DNA of 64,000 nucleotides. Origin: Persicaria tinctoria (taxonomy: Eukaryota; Streptophyta; Magnoliopsida; Caryophyllales; Polygonaceae). The stretch spans positions 30,994,501 through 31,058,500 of the forward strand of contig JBANSL010000001.1 in assembly GCA_037127255.1 (NCBI GenBank). The letters are read 5' to 3'. Below the pieces are notes generated by a model, which ran no database searches, was not told the origin of the DNA, and saw only the letters and a list, made by a program, of their open reading frames with translations. The position numbers and the translations under genes are program-made. Positions within the stretch are counted from its first letter, which is position 1; each line of letters starts with the position of its first letter. Positions 44,261 through 56,700 of the stretch are shown in pieces.

Positions 44261-44402
44261 AAAAACAGCGCCGCTGGCAAATATTTTATTTTTTAAATAA
44301 CCCGTGCCCCAAACCTATTAATTAGATCTTTTTTCACTTTAAGCTTTATTTTCACTTTAAACCCCATTTTCATTTGAACCTTTACATACATACATACATA
44401 CA

Positions 44403-45832
<1,430 letters not shown>

Positions 45833-45833
45833 A

Positions 45834-46024
45834 TACTCCTTTCGTATCGCAAAACTTGTAGTTTTAGCTTTATACACACTTATTAATAATATCTATATTT
45901 ACTTTACTTCTATAGGATAAAGTAACTAAAAGCACTAATTATTACCTATAAAAAGAGCAATCATTACCTATAAAGATAATAATTATAGCTAAAACAACAA
46001 GTTTTTTGATACAAGTTTACTACT
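45834..46024. mobile_element. Stowaway-like (Tc1/mariner) MITE, degraded
   Basis: The left end ACTCCTTTCGTATCGCAAAACTTGTAG and the right end CAACAAGTTTTTTGATACAAGTTTACTA are rough inverted repeats. They resemble the CTCCCTCCGTCCC/AAACTTG-type ends of Stowaway elements, with TA at both borders. The right half is partly duplicated (CTACAAGTTTTTTTATACAAGTTTACTA, 46028-46056). Confidence 0.5.
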
Positions 46025-46698
46025 CTAAAACTACAAGTTTTTTTATACAAGTTTACTAATCATTACCCATGGAGTAGGTTAGTTATACTCGTTTTGTAAT
46101 GAAGGTTTTTAATGTTGTTCTTCAACCATCAATTCGTTAATGTTTTGACTGAATTTCGAATGTTGTGTATATTAATCCATTTGAGTGACATTTAAGAATA
46201 GGTGAGTATTCGGTCGTATATGATTGATTATTCACTCGCATATGTCTGTTTAGTGGTGTAGACTCCATATATACTATAGAATAATCATTCATATGTAAGT
46301 GAATAATTATGTTAAACATACCTTGGATAGGTAAATAAAGAGCGGCCATTCTGGAGATTATGTCAAACATACCAGCCAAACCACAAATACGATTACATAT
46401 CCCCTAACAAATGACGCCATATATATGAATGTATAATCCTTCATATTTAGTTGAATAATTTTGTTTAAATACACGCGAAACCACCCCCCATCAACGGGGG
46501 TGGAGGGTAAATGTATAGATAAATATGTCCTAAAGGACGAATACAATCAACTAATGTCATTGGGACGTCGCCCATACTTGTGCTCCAGTCGGCATGTAAG
46601 CCTTCCAGCAGCTAATACGATATCAAGGTGCTCCGGAGATGCACATAGGCAACTCCAACAACACGAAAGAACAATCAGTCCAGCCATAGAAAACTCTC

Positions 46699-49600
46699 CT
46701 AAATCGTCTCCACCACATTTAAAGGGAATGAATCATGTAGTAAACGGAAAACATGTGTGAGAATAAGACGCGCTACAACGTCCGCAGGGATCACATTGCC
46801 ATCAAAAACTCTCGCATTCCGGGCATGCCATAGGTAGTACATCGTGGCGGAGAGAGAAAAGCGCCAGGCTTGTGCTAAGCAACCAGCACCTCTCACATAT
46901 CTTCGGAGCCATCGGACGCTGCAACCAGTTCACCACTCTAGGGATCCGGAAGCGTTGTTGCACTACACCCCACACCTCCTTGGCGTAGGGACAAGCAAAG
47001 AAACAATGCTCATGAGTCTCAAGCTCGTCATCACAAGCCCGGCTATCAAATGTTGAGAGGCGCCCCAAAACCGCAAGCCAAAGAATCACCATGTGTTTAG
47101 GTGTGTTACACCTCACCCAAACTTCACCTCTCCATCGTACCTTGGGAGCCTTGTCCCTGAACTCCTCATAAGCCAAGGAGACGCTGAACTTCCCTCCACA
47201 ACACCACAAATCTAGCACATCCTCCACACTATCCTCTCGGCCATCGAGAGCAACAACATCATCCCGGGCGCTCAAAATGGCCTTGATGAGAGGTGAATCC
47301 CGACGGTGTGGTAAACATTCCATGGCTTCAGTCACCTCTAGGTAGCGATGGTGAATCCACCGAACCCACATACAATCTCTCTGAGTAAGGACATGCCAGA
47401 AATGCTTCACCATGAAGCTACGGTTCCAAGCCTGAAGATCTCGGAACCCCAATCCTCCATCCTCCTTCGGCAAACAAGCGTTTTCCATCTAACCTTCGGC
47501 TTCTTACACATGAATGAGCGACATAAGGCTTCCAACTTCCGAATGATCTCTCCAGGGACCGGCAAAATAGATAGCCAGAAGGCTTCAGTGCCTTGCAACA
47601 CCGCACAAATGAGTTCACTTCTCCCGGCGAAAGATATACTCTTCTTGGCCCAAGTACAAAGTCACTTTCCAATCTGATCAAGCAAGGGTTGGTAGTGTAA
47701 AACCCGAAGGCCATGAGGTGAGATAGGTATGCCAAGGTAGCGGAAAGGGAAGCTACCCTCACCAAAACCAGTCTCGGCTATGATTGCAGCCCTCTCCGAG
47801 TGTGGTACCGAGGCTAGGAACACCGACGACTTGAGGATGTTCACCTTGAGCCCAGAAACTTCCTCAAAGGATCTCAAGCATCCCATAATAATTCTGACCG
47901 AATCCACATCTCCACGACAAAATAAAACCACATCATCCGCGAAGATAAGGTGCGTTAGTCGGAGCTTGTCGCAATGCTGGTGGAATCTAAACCCTTGCCG
48001 AGCTGTTTCTTTCTTGATCAAGCGAGATAGGAATTCCATGAAAATAACAAAGAGCAAAGGCGAGAGAGGATCACCTTGTCTCAAGCCTCTCTTCCCCGGA
48101 AAGAACCCATGGATGTCCTTGCTGATCTTGACGGAGTATGAAGCGGTGGTAACACACTCCATCACCCATGCAATGAATCTCGGTGGGAGCCCAATTTCAG
48201 CCATGGCAAACCTAAGAAACCGCCAAGAGATCGTGTCATATGCCTTGGGCAAGTCGGTGTTCAAGAAGCATCGCCGAGTATCCCTCTTCACCTCATATCT
48301 CCGAAGGAGTTCTTGTACTAGAAGCACATTGTCCGACATAAGACGCCCGGAAATAAAAGCGTTTTGAGCTTGATCAATCACCCCTCCCAAGCAACTACCA
48401 AGACGTTCGGTCATGATCTTGGTGATGACTTTGTAGACCACGTTAAAACAAGCTATAGGCCGAAGTTGCTCAACTCTAGTAGGGCTGTCCACCTTCGGTA
48501 TAAGGGAGATGATAGTGTGGTTCAATTGCCGCAAGAGCTTCCCATTACGGAAAAACTCTTTCACGACCGAACATACTTCACCTCCAACAATCTCCCAAGC
48601 TCCCTTGTAGAATCTAGCTGTGTACCCATCCGGACCCGGAGCCTTCTCATCCCCCATACTCCAAAGAGCATTCTTCATCTCGACATTAGAAATAGGGATC
48701 TCAAGCATAGTACACAAATCCGGAGGCACCGTGGCTCCATGAGCAAACCTTCGGTGAATATCCTCCGAAACAACCACTTCCGAGCCAAACAAAGAGTGAA
48801 AGTAAGATAAGAACTCTTCACTAACCTCCTTTTCCGAAGAGGTATGACTCCCATCAGCCCTTACAACCGACGCCACATGTTGCTTCTTGCCATTAGATCT
48901 CATGAGCGAATGAAAGTATTTACTCCCTCGGTCACTTTGCAAGGTGTACTTCGCCTTTGCCATTTGGGCAAAGAACACCCTCTCGGCTTTGTTCAAGCGC
49001 TGCGCTTCAATCTTCGCCTTGTCAGCCCCTTCTCAGACATCAATGGAATCCGGGTGTAGCCTCAGCTCATCAAGCCGATCAGCATAGGCCTAGTTGGCCC
49101 TCACTACCCTCTCGGAGATGTGGCTATACTCACGTCTATTCCTTCAACGGCCCCTTCAAGCCACTCAGAAGCTTACATAGGCGGTATTGGTAACTCCGCT
49201 TCGCATTAGTGGACCACTTCTCCTGCACAAGGCGTTCGAAGCTCGAGTGATCAGCCCACATGTTGCAAAACTTGAAGTTATTCCTACGCCCAACTTGATC
49301 ACCAATCACGGACACCACCATAGGCTTGTGATCCGAGATATGCCATTTGTCCAAGAAACTGGCTTTGCAAGACGTATCAAGGGCTAGCCATGCATCATTG
49401 ATCAACACTCTATCCAATCGACTCCACACCCTTTTGTCGGTCTAAGTGAAAATGCTAGAGCAAGTCGCCGGAGCATTCGAAAGACCAAGGTTGTGACAAG
49501 CATCAATCATATCTTTGCACTCATACATGGTGACCGGTTCACCATTGATTCTCTCATCCGCAGCCATGACGTTGTTGAAGTCACCCAAGAAGGTCCAAGG

Positions 49601-50002
49601 TAACGTGTGCACATCTAGGAGCCTTGCAACATGCTCCCAAATCATCCTTCTCTCAACAACCATATGTAGACCATAAACAAAGCATAGACCATACCTTGCT
49701 CCCGAAGTTCTGCACTTAGCAACGCTCGCTACATGTTGATCCGACGCCTCACACACCTCAAGATCCACCAATTCCGGGTCCCAACACACAAGTATTCGGC
49801 CTCTTTCATGGAGGTGAAAGTTTGAAGTGTACTTCCACCCCACGTCAAGAGAATCCACAAATGAGCGCCCCTCATGATCATTCCTCAACTTCGTTTCCAA
49901 AAGACCACAAACCATAGCCTTGCTATCCCTAATAACCTTCCTCACGTCACTTTGTTTTGGGGGATGACCAAGCCCCCTAACATTCCATGCTAGAGCTATC
50001 AT
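46699..50002 (-). pseudogene. LINE ORF2: endonuclease, reverse transcriptase, zf-RVT (broken)
   Basis: The ATG at 50002 starts MIALAWNVRGLGHPPKQ, the APE-type endonuclease, with LLETKLRND, FLGDFNNV and ISDHKPM. A TAG at about 49441 replaces the Trp of a TW-D-KRVWSRLDRV motif. A frameshift near 49135 and stops near 49093 and 49036 precede the RT domain, whose long open part is 47662-48996: KAPGPDGYTARFYKG, LRPIACFNVVYKV, motif A NTDLPKAYDTISW, LRQGDPLSPLLF and FADDVVLF. A TGA at 47662 and a frameshift near 47485 lead into the zf-RVT-like part (HMVILWLAVLGRLSTFD, HEHCFFACPYAKEVW). A further shift near 46895 leads to the end at 46699. It would nick the target and copy the LINE RNA; this copy cannot. 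Confidence 0.93.
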
Positions 50003-52044
50003 GGACAACCGTCCCTATGATTCTCATTCCTCGGCCCACCCTGATTTTGCCGAAAGCCTTGAGAGTGCTTGTTCTTCTTGGGCGGCCAATGCTCCTCGGC
50101 CCTAAGCCCAATAATGATCTCCTGTTGCGCCTTAGCTTTCTTCTTGGCTGATTTTGACATCACCTTCTTGAACTCCTTGTCTACATTACCCTCACCACCA
50201 CCTCTTCTAGTATCGGCATGAGAGTCCGATGCTTCGCCATCCTCCTCAACCCGGTTCGCATCCTCCTCCGACGAGGACTCATCAAGTGCGTGTTCATCAA
50301 CCTCACTCCCATCTTGGGTGCCATAAGGATTGGTTTGGTTTTCACTCTCATTGTGTTTCCCATCCCCTTTCTTTCTAAGTGTTTCACTCCCATCCATATT
50401 AGGATGTTCCTCTCGGCCATTACTCCCATTGGAAGGGGCTGCATTAATCTCATTTTGTGTTTCCCCTTTACCATGCTCGGCATTGTCGCTCTCTTGATGA
50501 ACATCACTATCACGAGCCTCGTTGTTGGAGGTGTTGCCATCCGTGGTTCGGGACCTAAGGCCCTTCACACTAGAGTCATTCGGTGGTGGTGGTGGAGGTG
50601 CATTCTTCCCCAATTTGTCACCCTTCCCGGTCGACTCATTTCTCCTCCGATTGTCATTCCTTGGAGCCTTGGGATCACGCTTGTTATTCACCCCCAGATG
50701 CGTCCTCTTGTCCTTGAAGGTACAATCAGAATCTTTGTGGCCAAAAGTACAACAACCCTTGCAATACATAGGCTCGTTTTCCACAACAAAAGTGCAAACA
50801 ATAGGCTCACTATCATCATCAAAATGTATAGTGTACTCACGCAAAACTTCCTTAGCAAAATTTACCTCCACCAATACCCTAGCATAGGTGCCCCACTTCT
50901 TCTCCTCGGTCACCTTGTCCATGAACAAAGGGTTTCCTACATACGATGCCAAGCACCCTAGCGCATCCGGCGTCCAGTATGTCCTTGGGAGGCCATAGAA
51001 ACGCACCCAAAGCGGCATGGAGGCAATATCTTTCCTGTTGAAGGCGAATTTGTCCGGAATAGGTCTCAAGATCAAAGGTTTGCCGTGTATGAAGTACGAC
51101 CCACCTTTTAGAACCTCATTACAATCATGTTCACTTTTAAAAGTAAAGATCATCCACCCCGCATCCACACGAAATCTGCATTTGACACCCCAAGATTTCT
51201 TAAGTTCATTGATCAAAAAGTTACCCGGATAGAAGCCGACGTATTGTCCAAGGAGTGACCACCCCCAAATAGTTTCCTTGGGGATCTCCTCGGCTCTCTT
51301 GAACACAAGATGCTCAACAGGCTTGACATACTTCACCTTGCCTCCCAATCCAGCGTTGTAGAAGATCTTGGGTGATCTCTTGGCCCACACATTGTGTTGC
51401 ACATGTGTTTGACCTCCCGAGTTTCCTTTGGAAGAGTTAGCATGGTTGGAACCCCCCACAAAATCTCCATTAGGCGCCCTGAACCCATCGTTAGCCTTAG
51501 GGTTTGCATCGTTAGGCTTAGCGCCCTCAGGCACCACCGTTTCACCATCGCTGCCTCCCTTAGAGCCATTGCTAGATGTCTGACCATCGCCGCTGACACT
51601 ACCGCTACCACCGTCTCCATTGCTGGCGAGCTTAGGACCTCCGGGCATCCCATCGCTACCACCTTTAGCATCGCTCTCGCAAGCACTACCGCTACCAGCG
51701 GACTCGGTCTCCGGATCCTTCGACTTCTCAACGTGCTTGCCCTTGCGAAATCTAGGATCGCTAGACTTGCTCCGAGCACTCCGAGTAACCCGGGCATCCG
51801 GCGTACCAGTGTCACAATTCAGCGGAGGAAAATCATCATCCTCGTCAACATCCGAGAGGACTGTCTTCTCATGTCCGGGCACTTCCTCCACGACAGGGGT
51901 GTCCGATGGTTTCCCAGGCTTTGCGGTAGCCTTCGGCTTGATCTTCCGAGGGGGTTTCTTCGAGTTCTTAGCACCCCCTTCATCGACGATGGGATTCTCC
52001 TTAGTTGTATCCGTACCAGGGTTCGCCTTGGCCTTGTTGGCCAT
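49999..52044 (-). CDS. LINE ORF1: DUF4283 / CCHC RNA-binding protein
   Basis: The intact 681-codon ORF is the nucleic-acid-binding partner of ORF2 in the LINE RNP. Residues 1-230 are low-complexity and charged (Gly/Ser/Asp-rich), with KPPRKIKPKATAKPGK near the start. About residues 240-400 match the DUF4283 pattern of plant L1 ORF1 (LLGQYVGFYPGNFLINELKK, FKSEHDCNEVLKGGSYFIHG, MPLWVRFYGLPRTYW). A zinc knuckle, CKGCCTFGHKDSDC, follows near residue 430. The C-terminal 250 residues are again disordered, Asn/Glu-rich and finally basic. The stop TGA overlaps the ORF2 ATG as ATGA (49999-50002). The long intact frame suggests the copy is not very old. Confidence 0.93.
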   Translation of the reverse strand: MANKAKANPGTDTTKENPIVDEGGAKNSKKPPRKIKPKATAKPGKPSDTPVVEEVPGHEKTVLSDVDEDDDFPPLNCDTGTPDARVTRSARSKSSDPRFRKGKHVEKSKDPETESAGSGSACESDAKGGSDGMPGGPKLASNGDGGSGSVSGDGQTSSNGSKGGSDGETVVPEGAKPNDANPKANDGFRAPNGDFVGGSNHANSSKGNSGGQTHVQHNVWAKRSPKIFYNAGLGGKVKYVKPVEHLVFKRAEEIPKETIWGWSLLGQYVGFYPGNFLINELKKSWGVKCRFRVDAGWMIFTFKSEHDCNEVLKGGSYFIHGKPLILRPIPDKFAFNRKDIASMPLWVRFYGLPRTYWTPDALGCLASYVGNPLFMDKVTEEKKWGTYARVLVEVNFAKEVLREYTIHFDDDSEPIVCTFVVENEPMYCKGCCTFGHKDSDCTFKDKRTHLGVNNKRDPKAPRNDNRRRNESTGKGDKLGKNAPPPPPPNDSSVKGLRSRTTDGNTSNNEARDSDVHQESDNAEHGKGETQNEINAAPSNGSNGREEHPNMDGSETLRKKGDGKHNESENQTNPYGTQDGSEVDEHALDESSSEEDANRVEEDGEASDSHADTRRGGGEGNVDKEFKKVMSKSAKKKAKAQQEIIIGLRAEEHWPPKKNKHSQGFRQNQGGPRNENHRDGCP

Positions 52045-52438
52045 GAAAGCGAGACCAAAACTTCACCAATCAATCAAAAGGCATGGCAAGAGCAATTCCG
52101 ACGTGAGCAAAGGGTGGAGGAGGGGATTCCGAGGCGTTGCTGGGCAGTTCTCCGAGAAGAGGGGTGGTTGTAAGTCGGTTTTCCGACGGTTGAGGGGGGA
52201 GCTGGATGGATTTCTCGTCCAGGGGAGGCGGTTATGGACGGTTTGTGGTCGGAAAAAGGTGGGGATTGCCGGCAAAAGGGAAACCACACACCGATCTTTG
52301 CAAGGATTCCTCGTGAGGATGGAATCTGGCAAGATGAGTGAAGAATCGTGAGGATTCAACACTTGATCGACGTGGGAGAAGGGTTGGCGCCGGAAATCGC
52401 AGGAGAGAGAAGAGAGCGACTGAGTTGTTTAAATACAC

Positions 52439-53274
52439 TGTGTTACATAACTAGGAGTGCATATGCAATTACTTCTCACATCTAATTTACTACATCCTGA
52501 CGAATAATGAATCAAATTTCACCGAATAATTGACCAACTCATTAACAATAGTAAAGAAAATTCAACACATACGTTTGAATAATTGACGAATAATGAATCA
52601 AATTATGCATCTCCAAAACAATACACTAAATTCGACATTTACGTTTGAATAATTTATCGTTTTTCTCCGAATAATGCGGGAATCACATGAACACACAATA
52701 ATTTCCCTCTCATATCATTCAATGTGCTACAAATCCTCTCAAATTAATTGATTAAGCAATAAATCTCAGTTGTAACCCGATTTCGCCGACTACCCCTAAC
52801 ACAACCACAAAAAACCCCAACCTCTCTAAAAAAAAGTCAAGAAATTTACCCATGATGCAAATCACTGGTGCGGTGGTGCCACCTGGGTGTGCGAGACACC
52901 GAGGTCGTGCCCTTGTGATCACCGTTCAGTTGCCCTTTGAGCTCCCGTACAAATGTGTCGCAGTCGCCTTCAAAATCGTCTCTTCCGCCTATGATTGTCG
53001 GAACTTGCTCTCGTCGTTGCCTGAATGTCGATTGCTACCATTGGATATCAACCAACACCAAATCAGCTCTCTTCCTCACACTGTCGTCATTCCTCCGATC
53101 GTTATCCCCTTGCCTTTCTCTTTGGATTGTAGTTCACGTGAGTGTTTTATCATGTGGGGCCTACCTTTTCTATTTAAAAAATCACAAAAAAAAAATTAAT
53201 CTTTGCCCTCCATCATCTACCAATTAATGACCCAAATTTGTATACATGATACATCCTAAGGGGTGTGTACATAT

Positions 53275-53275
<1 letters not shown>
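52439..53275. mobile_element. Family A copy 2 (left part displaced by the LINE)
   Basis: GAATAATGAATCAAATTTCACCGAATAATTG-type repeats fill 52500-52690. The right end (TTTGTATACATGATACATCC, TAAGGGGTGTGTACATATTA at 53238-53272) matches the TIR of copies 1 and 3 and runs into (CT)n. A genic-looking segment at 52850-53150 (frame with VQLPFELPYKCVAVAFKIVS) lies at the place where copy 1 has its GC-rich segment. I do not recognise that protein. The left TIR is not evident; it may lie left of the LINE or be lost. Confidence 0.6.

Positions 53276-53276
<1 letters not shown>

Positions 53277-53367
<91 letters not shown>
53277..53367. repeat. (CT)n microsatellite, about 91 bp
   Basis: A pure CT run directly follows the family A right end. 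It is followed by (CA)5, then the left edge of CACTA-2. Confidence 0.98.
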
Positions 53368-53369
<2 letters not shown>

Positions 53370-53749
53370 CACACACAAATAATAACATGCATTTCACTTT
53401 ACCAAAAAAAAATATGTATCTCAATTCTCGACCATATATCAGGTGACGACAAGTCGTTGCCAGATAGAGGGTTTTGGTCGCTCAACACTTCAGGCGGCGA
53501 ACGTTCGTCATCTTCCTATTCCTCTTCCTCGTCATCTTTCTCTTCCACTTCCCTTCCTCTTCCTTTTCCTCGTTGTCATCCTCTTCCTCTTTTTCTTATT
53601 CTTCTAGTACTTCAAGATCAATGGTTAGATCAAACAATGTAGTGATACGTGGTCAAGTTCTTGATATGGTTATTCAAGATCAATGGCAAGATCATCTCCA
53701 CGTGTTTCAAGTGTGCGAGGATCGTACATGCTCCCGTGGGACATCATGA

Positions 53750-56700
53750 TCACTACTTTCCAAGCATCACCCGCCTCTAGATCATCTACGTAAAACACTT
53801 GCCTTGCCAAGAGTGCAAGATATATAGAACGAGGAATCCTCGTACCAACTACTATTTGGGTCCATTGATAGCAACCCTAGATCTAGGTTGGAGCTATCGC
53901 TCTTTTTAGGTTCAGTGTCAAACAACTTGCACTTCAACCACACAACTAGCATGAAAGTATCTTATAGTAGCTCAACCTCTTCTTCGAGTACTCCATAGTA
54001 GTTTGCATTTTTAGTCTCCACCATGACTCAAAAATTTTGCATCCTCAAATCTTGATCGTTAATCCACAATGCAAACTTGACCCCGTTGATGTAACAAGTG
54101 AAGTAAATCCTGCATCCTTGTGGTCTTTTTGCCCTGTTGAGAACCTTCGGTTTAAGAAAGGGGTCCTCATCTCGGTGCAACTCAACAACATATATGAAAG
54201 AAAACGTTAGAGTAAAATTTGGAAAACAAACATAAATTGAACAAGAGAACCTCACAAATCCCAACCATTTGTAGAAATATATGTGAAAATCGCTCTTGCA
54301 TTCCCTCTAATCCTAATATGGGTTCCCCTGCTTTGTAGCGACTTTTGTGTGCTTGCAAGTTGTATTCAACTTCATGGCACTCAATCAAAACATGTCAGTG
54401 AGCCTCTACAATCATAACTTCACTTAACCTTTGGCGAGCAATTTCACCCAGGTTTGACACAACAGAAATATCATAGGTCGATGCCTCACTAGTGGTTGCC
54501 TCTTTACGGCTCTCATCAAACCCCATGTATAAGTTACAATATAGTTGACTCTTCGATAGTATAACAACAATACACCCCTTTAGGTAACGTTTATTCTTAA
54601 CATGATCTTTATAAGCACCAAGTTGCCTAAAAAGGAACTTAAATGCATGAATATCAAAGTGTACAAGCTAAAAGCAACTGCATTGATGGTGTTACTGAAA
54701 GTGAAAGTGATAGCATACCTGTCTATTGGATACATCTAGGTATAATGCAAAGGTCTAGTTTCTAGCACTTGTTGTGGCCGATGGGCTATAAGGTGCACTG
54801 TGATTGTGAAAAAATATGGAGGATAAAATCATCTCTAAGTTGCACAAAATCTAAACTATCCCATCTTGCATTAGTTGTACATCCTCATTTGTAGCACTTG
54901 TTTCTTCACTAAGAACAGTGCATGAGGGAGTCTTTCATTACTCCTTTGTTCTTGGCTTTTTCACACCCCTATCTGTTCTAAAGCGGCTTGAGCTTTGGGA
55001 CCATCTTTTAACTCCTCTTCAATGCTAAAAGTTGTGTCGATAATGTTATAAAAACGTTCTTCTTGATCTTAATGTGCATAACATTTAATGCATATCTCAC
55101 TCTATTGTATGGCCAATAAGGTAGTCTCCAAGACTGACAATTATTAATCCAACAGACCTTGTTTGCTAAATTGTAAGGGGCCTTGAACTTAGCATGTGAG
55201 TCGAGGACAGGGAACTTGATCTTGTTGCGACGGAAGTTAGTGTAGTCGGTTGAATGTTATGTAAAGTGTACGGAATACAAGAAGGAAGAGTGTATATAGA
55301 TTCTATACCTATAGATTTGTGCAAGTATTTCCTCGCCAGATGAATTAGTAGGTCTTCGCCCATAATTGCTCTTCCCATCGAATGCCATATCAGCGAACCG
55401 TCAAAGGTGGTCTGGTCCAAGCCATTTACGGTGACCATCTTAAACCATTATCCCCTATTTATGCGCTATAGAAGCACCATTCAAGAAAACAGGGCAGACT
55501 TTGTACCCTTTGGTAGCCGATCCTACCAACATCCCTAATCTAGGAAAATCATTAATATTCCACATCACTGTTGTTCTCATCATGAAAGTGGACCTCGAGT
55601 GCTGATCAAAACTACATACTCTAGACACTTTCTAGGAGACTTCGATCCCAGAATCAACAACCCTAACATGTTGAATTCTTTTTTCATGCACATTGTTGAC
55701 TCCACCTTGATGATAATATGTGATATATTTTTGTAGGTATGATGGAAGACATATAAGGTAGTATTTTACGCAAATATCAATTATATTTTGTGGTTGTTTT
55801 ATTTGATTTATTTTTCTCGGAATATATTTATTTGGCTCACAAAATTATATGTGCTATATATTTTAATTAGGCCAATTTAATTTCGAGAAGATTTGTTTTT
55901 GAATTTATGCTTATTTATTTGCTTTATTTTTTTATATCGAATATTTAAATGTGGCTGAGATTTTGTTTAGAATTCAAAATTCATGGATGGAAAGATTTGT
56001 TCAAAGTAGTTAAATTGATTTTAGATTTGAAAGTGGTTACGTAGATATTTGATTGTAATCTTGATATATTTCTTAATTGTTTAATAAAATAGATTTGGTT
56101 GTTAATTGTTACCTATTATGTTGATTGACTAACACATGCAGGATATCTACCTATGCTATCTTAATGGAAGAATTTAAAAGATCTATTTTAAATTCAAAGG
56201 CACCTATTTTATGCGATGTAGTTCAACGGGAGAAGAAAATCAAATTGGCTTCCAACGTTTAAATTTGAAGGGCTGATTTTTTGCAACCAAAAATCAGATT
56301 TGGTGGGATTCAAATAGCTTCAAAATTCAGCCCTGCAGTATATAAAAGAAGGAGCAAGCGGTGAAGAAAAAACACACTACAAGCACGGTTCTACAACGCA
56401 AAGACTTCATCATTGTCATCGGCTTCTCGCTATCTTATTTTCTTTCTCTCCCTCGTTGTAATTGCTTTTATTTCTAGTTGAGAGAGAAGAAAAATCATGA
56501 GTGTTATAGGATAAATCATTCTTGTTATACTAAGAGTATCCCTATACTCAAACGTATACACACGTTGGTGTGGTTAGGGCTATTATTTCACGAGCTTTTG
56601 GGTTGACTAGATAGTAGCGGGTGAGGCTACGAAAGAGTAGTTCTTCTAAATTGTATCTAGGACTCTAAGGGATTTGAGTTGACTAGGTAGGAGCAGGTAA

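Larger units (their letters stand above)
40921..44395 (-). mobile_element. Family B arm 2: head at 44395, captured KH-protein gene, tRNA-like, minisatellite
   Basis: Read leftwards from 44395, next to (ATGT)n(GT)n, the head is AAAGGTTCAAATGAAAATGG, GGTTTAAAGTGAAAATAAAG, the same layout as arms 1 and 3. Then come a leader-like CT-rich segment, a captured FUBP-like gene with introns, tRNA-like 2 and the minisatellite shared with arm 1. Gene orientation again runs head to tail. Confidence 0.65.
46475..52424 (-). mobile_element. Full-length L1-type LINE, 5950 bp, 14-bp TSD
   Basis: TTGTTTAAATACAC occurs at 46461-46474 and again at 52425-52438, flanking ORF1 and ORF2 of a plant L1-type element. 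The 5' end (right side) begins CTCAGTCGCTCTCTTCTCTC just inside the TSD. At the 3' end (left side) the sequence runs GGGGTGGTTTCGC straight into the TSD; I see no poly(A) tail. The LINE is full length, ORF1 is intact and ORF2 is broken. It landed at the edge of family A copy 2. Confidence 0.9.

Noticed and set aside
56368..56380. CACTACAA-like string as a possible CACTA terminus
   Set aside because: It lies inside the Sirevirus solo LTR and has no subterminal repeats or matching partner end.
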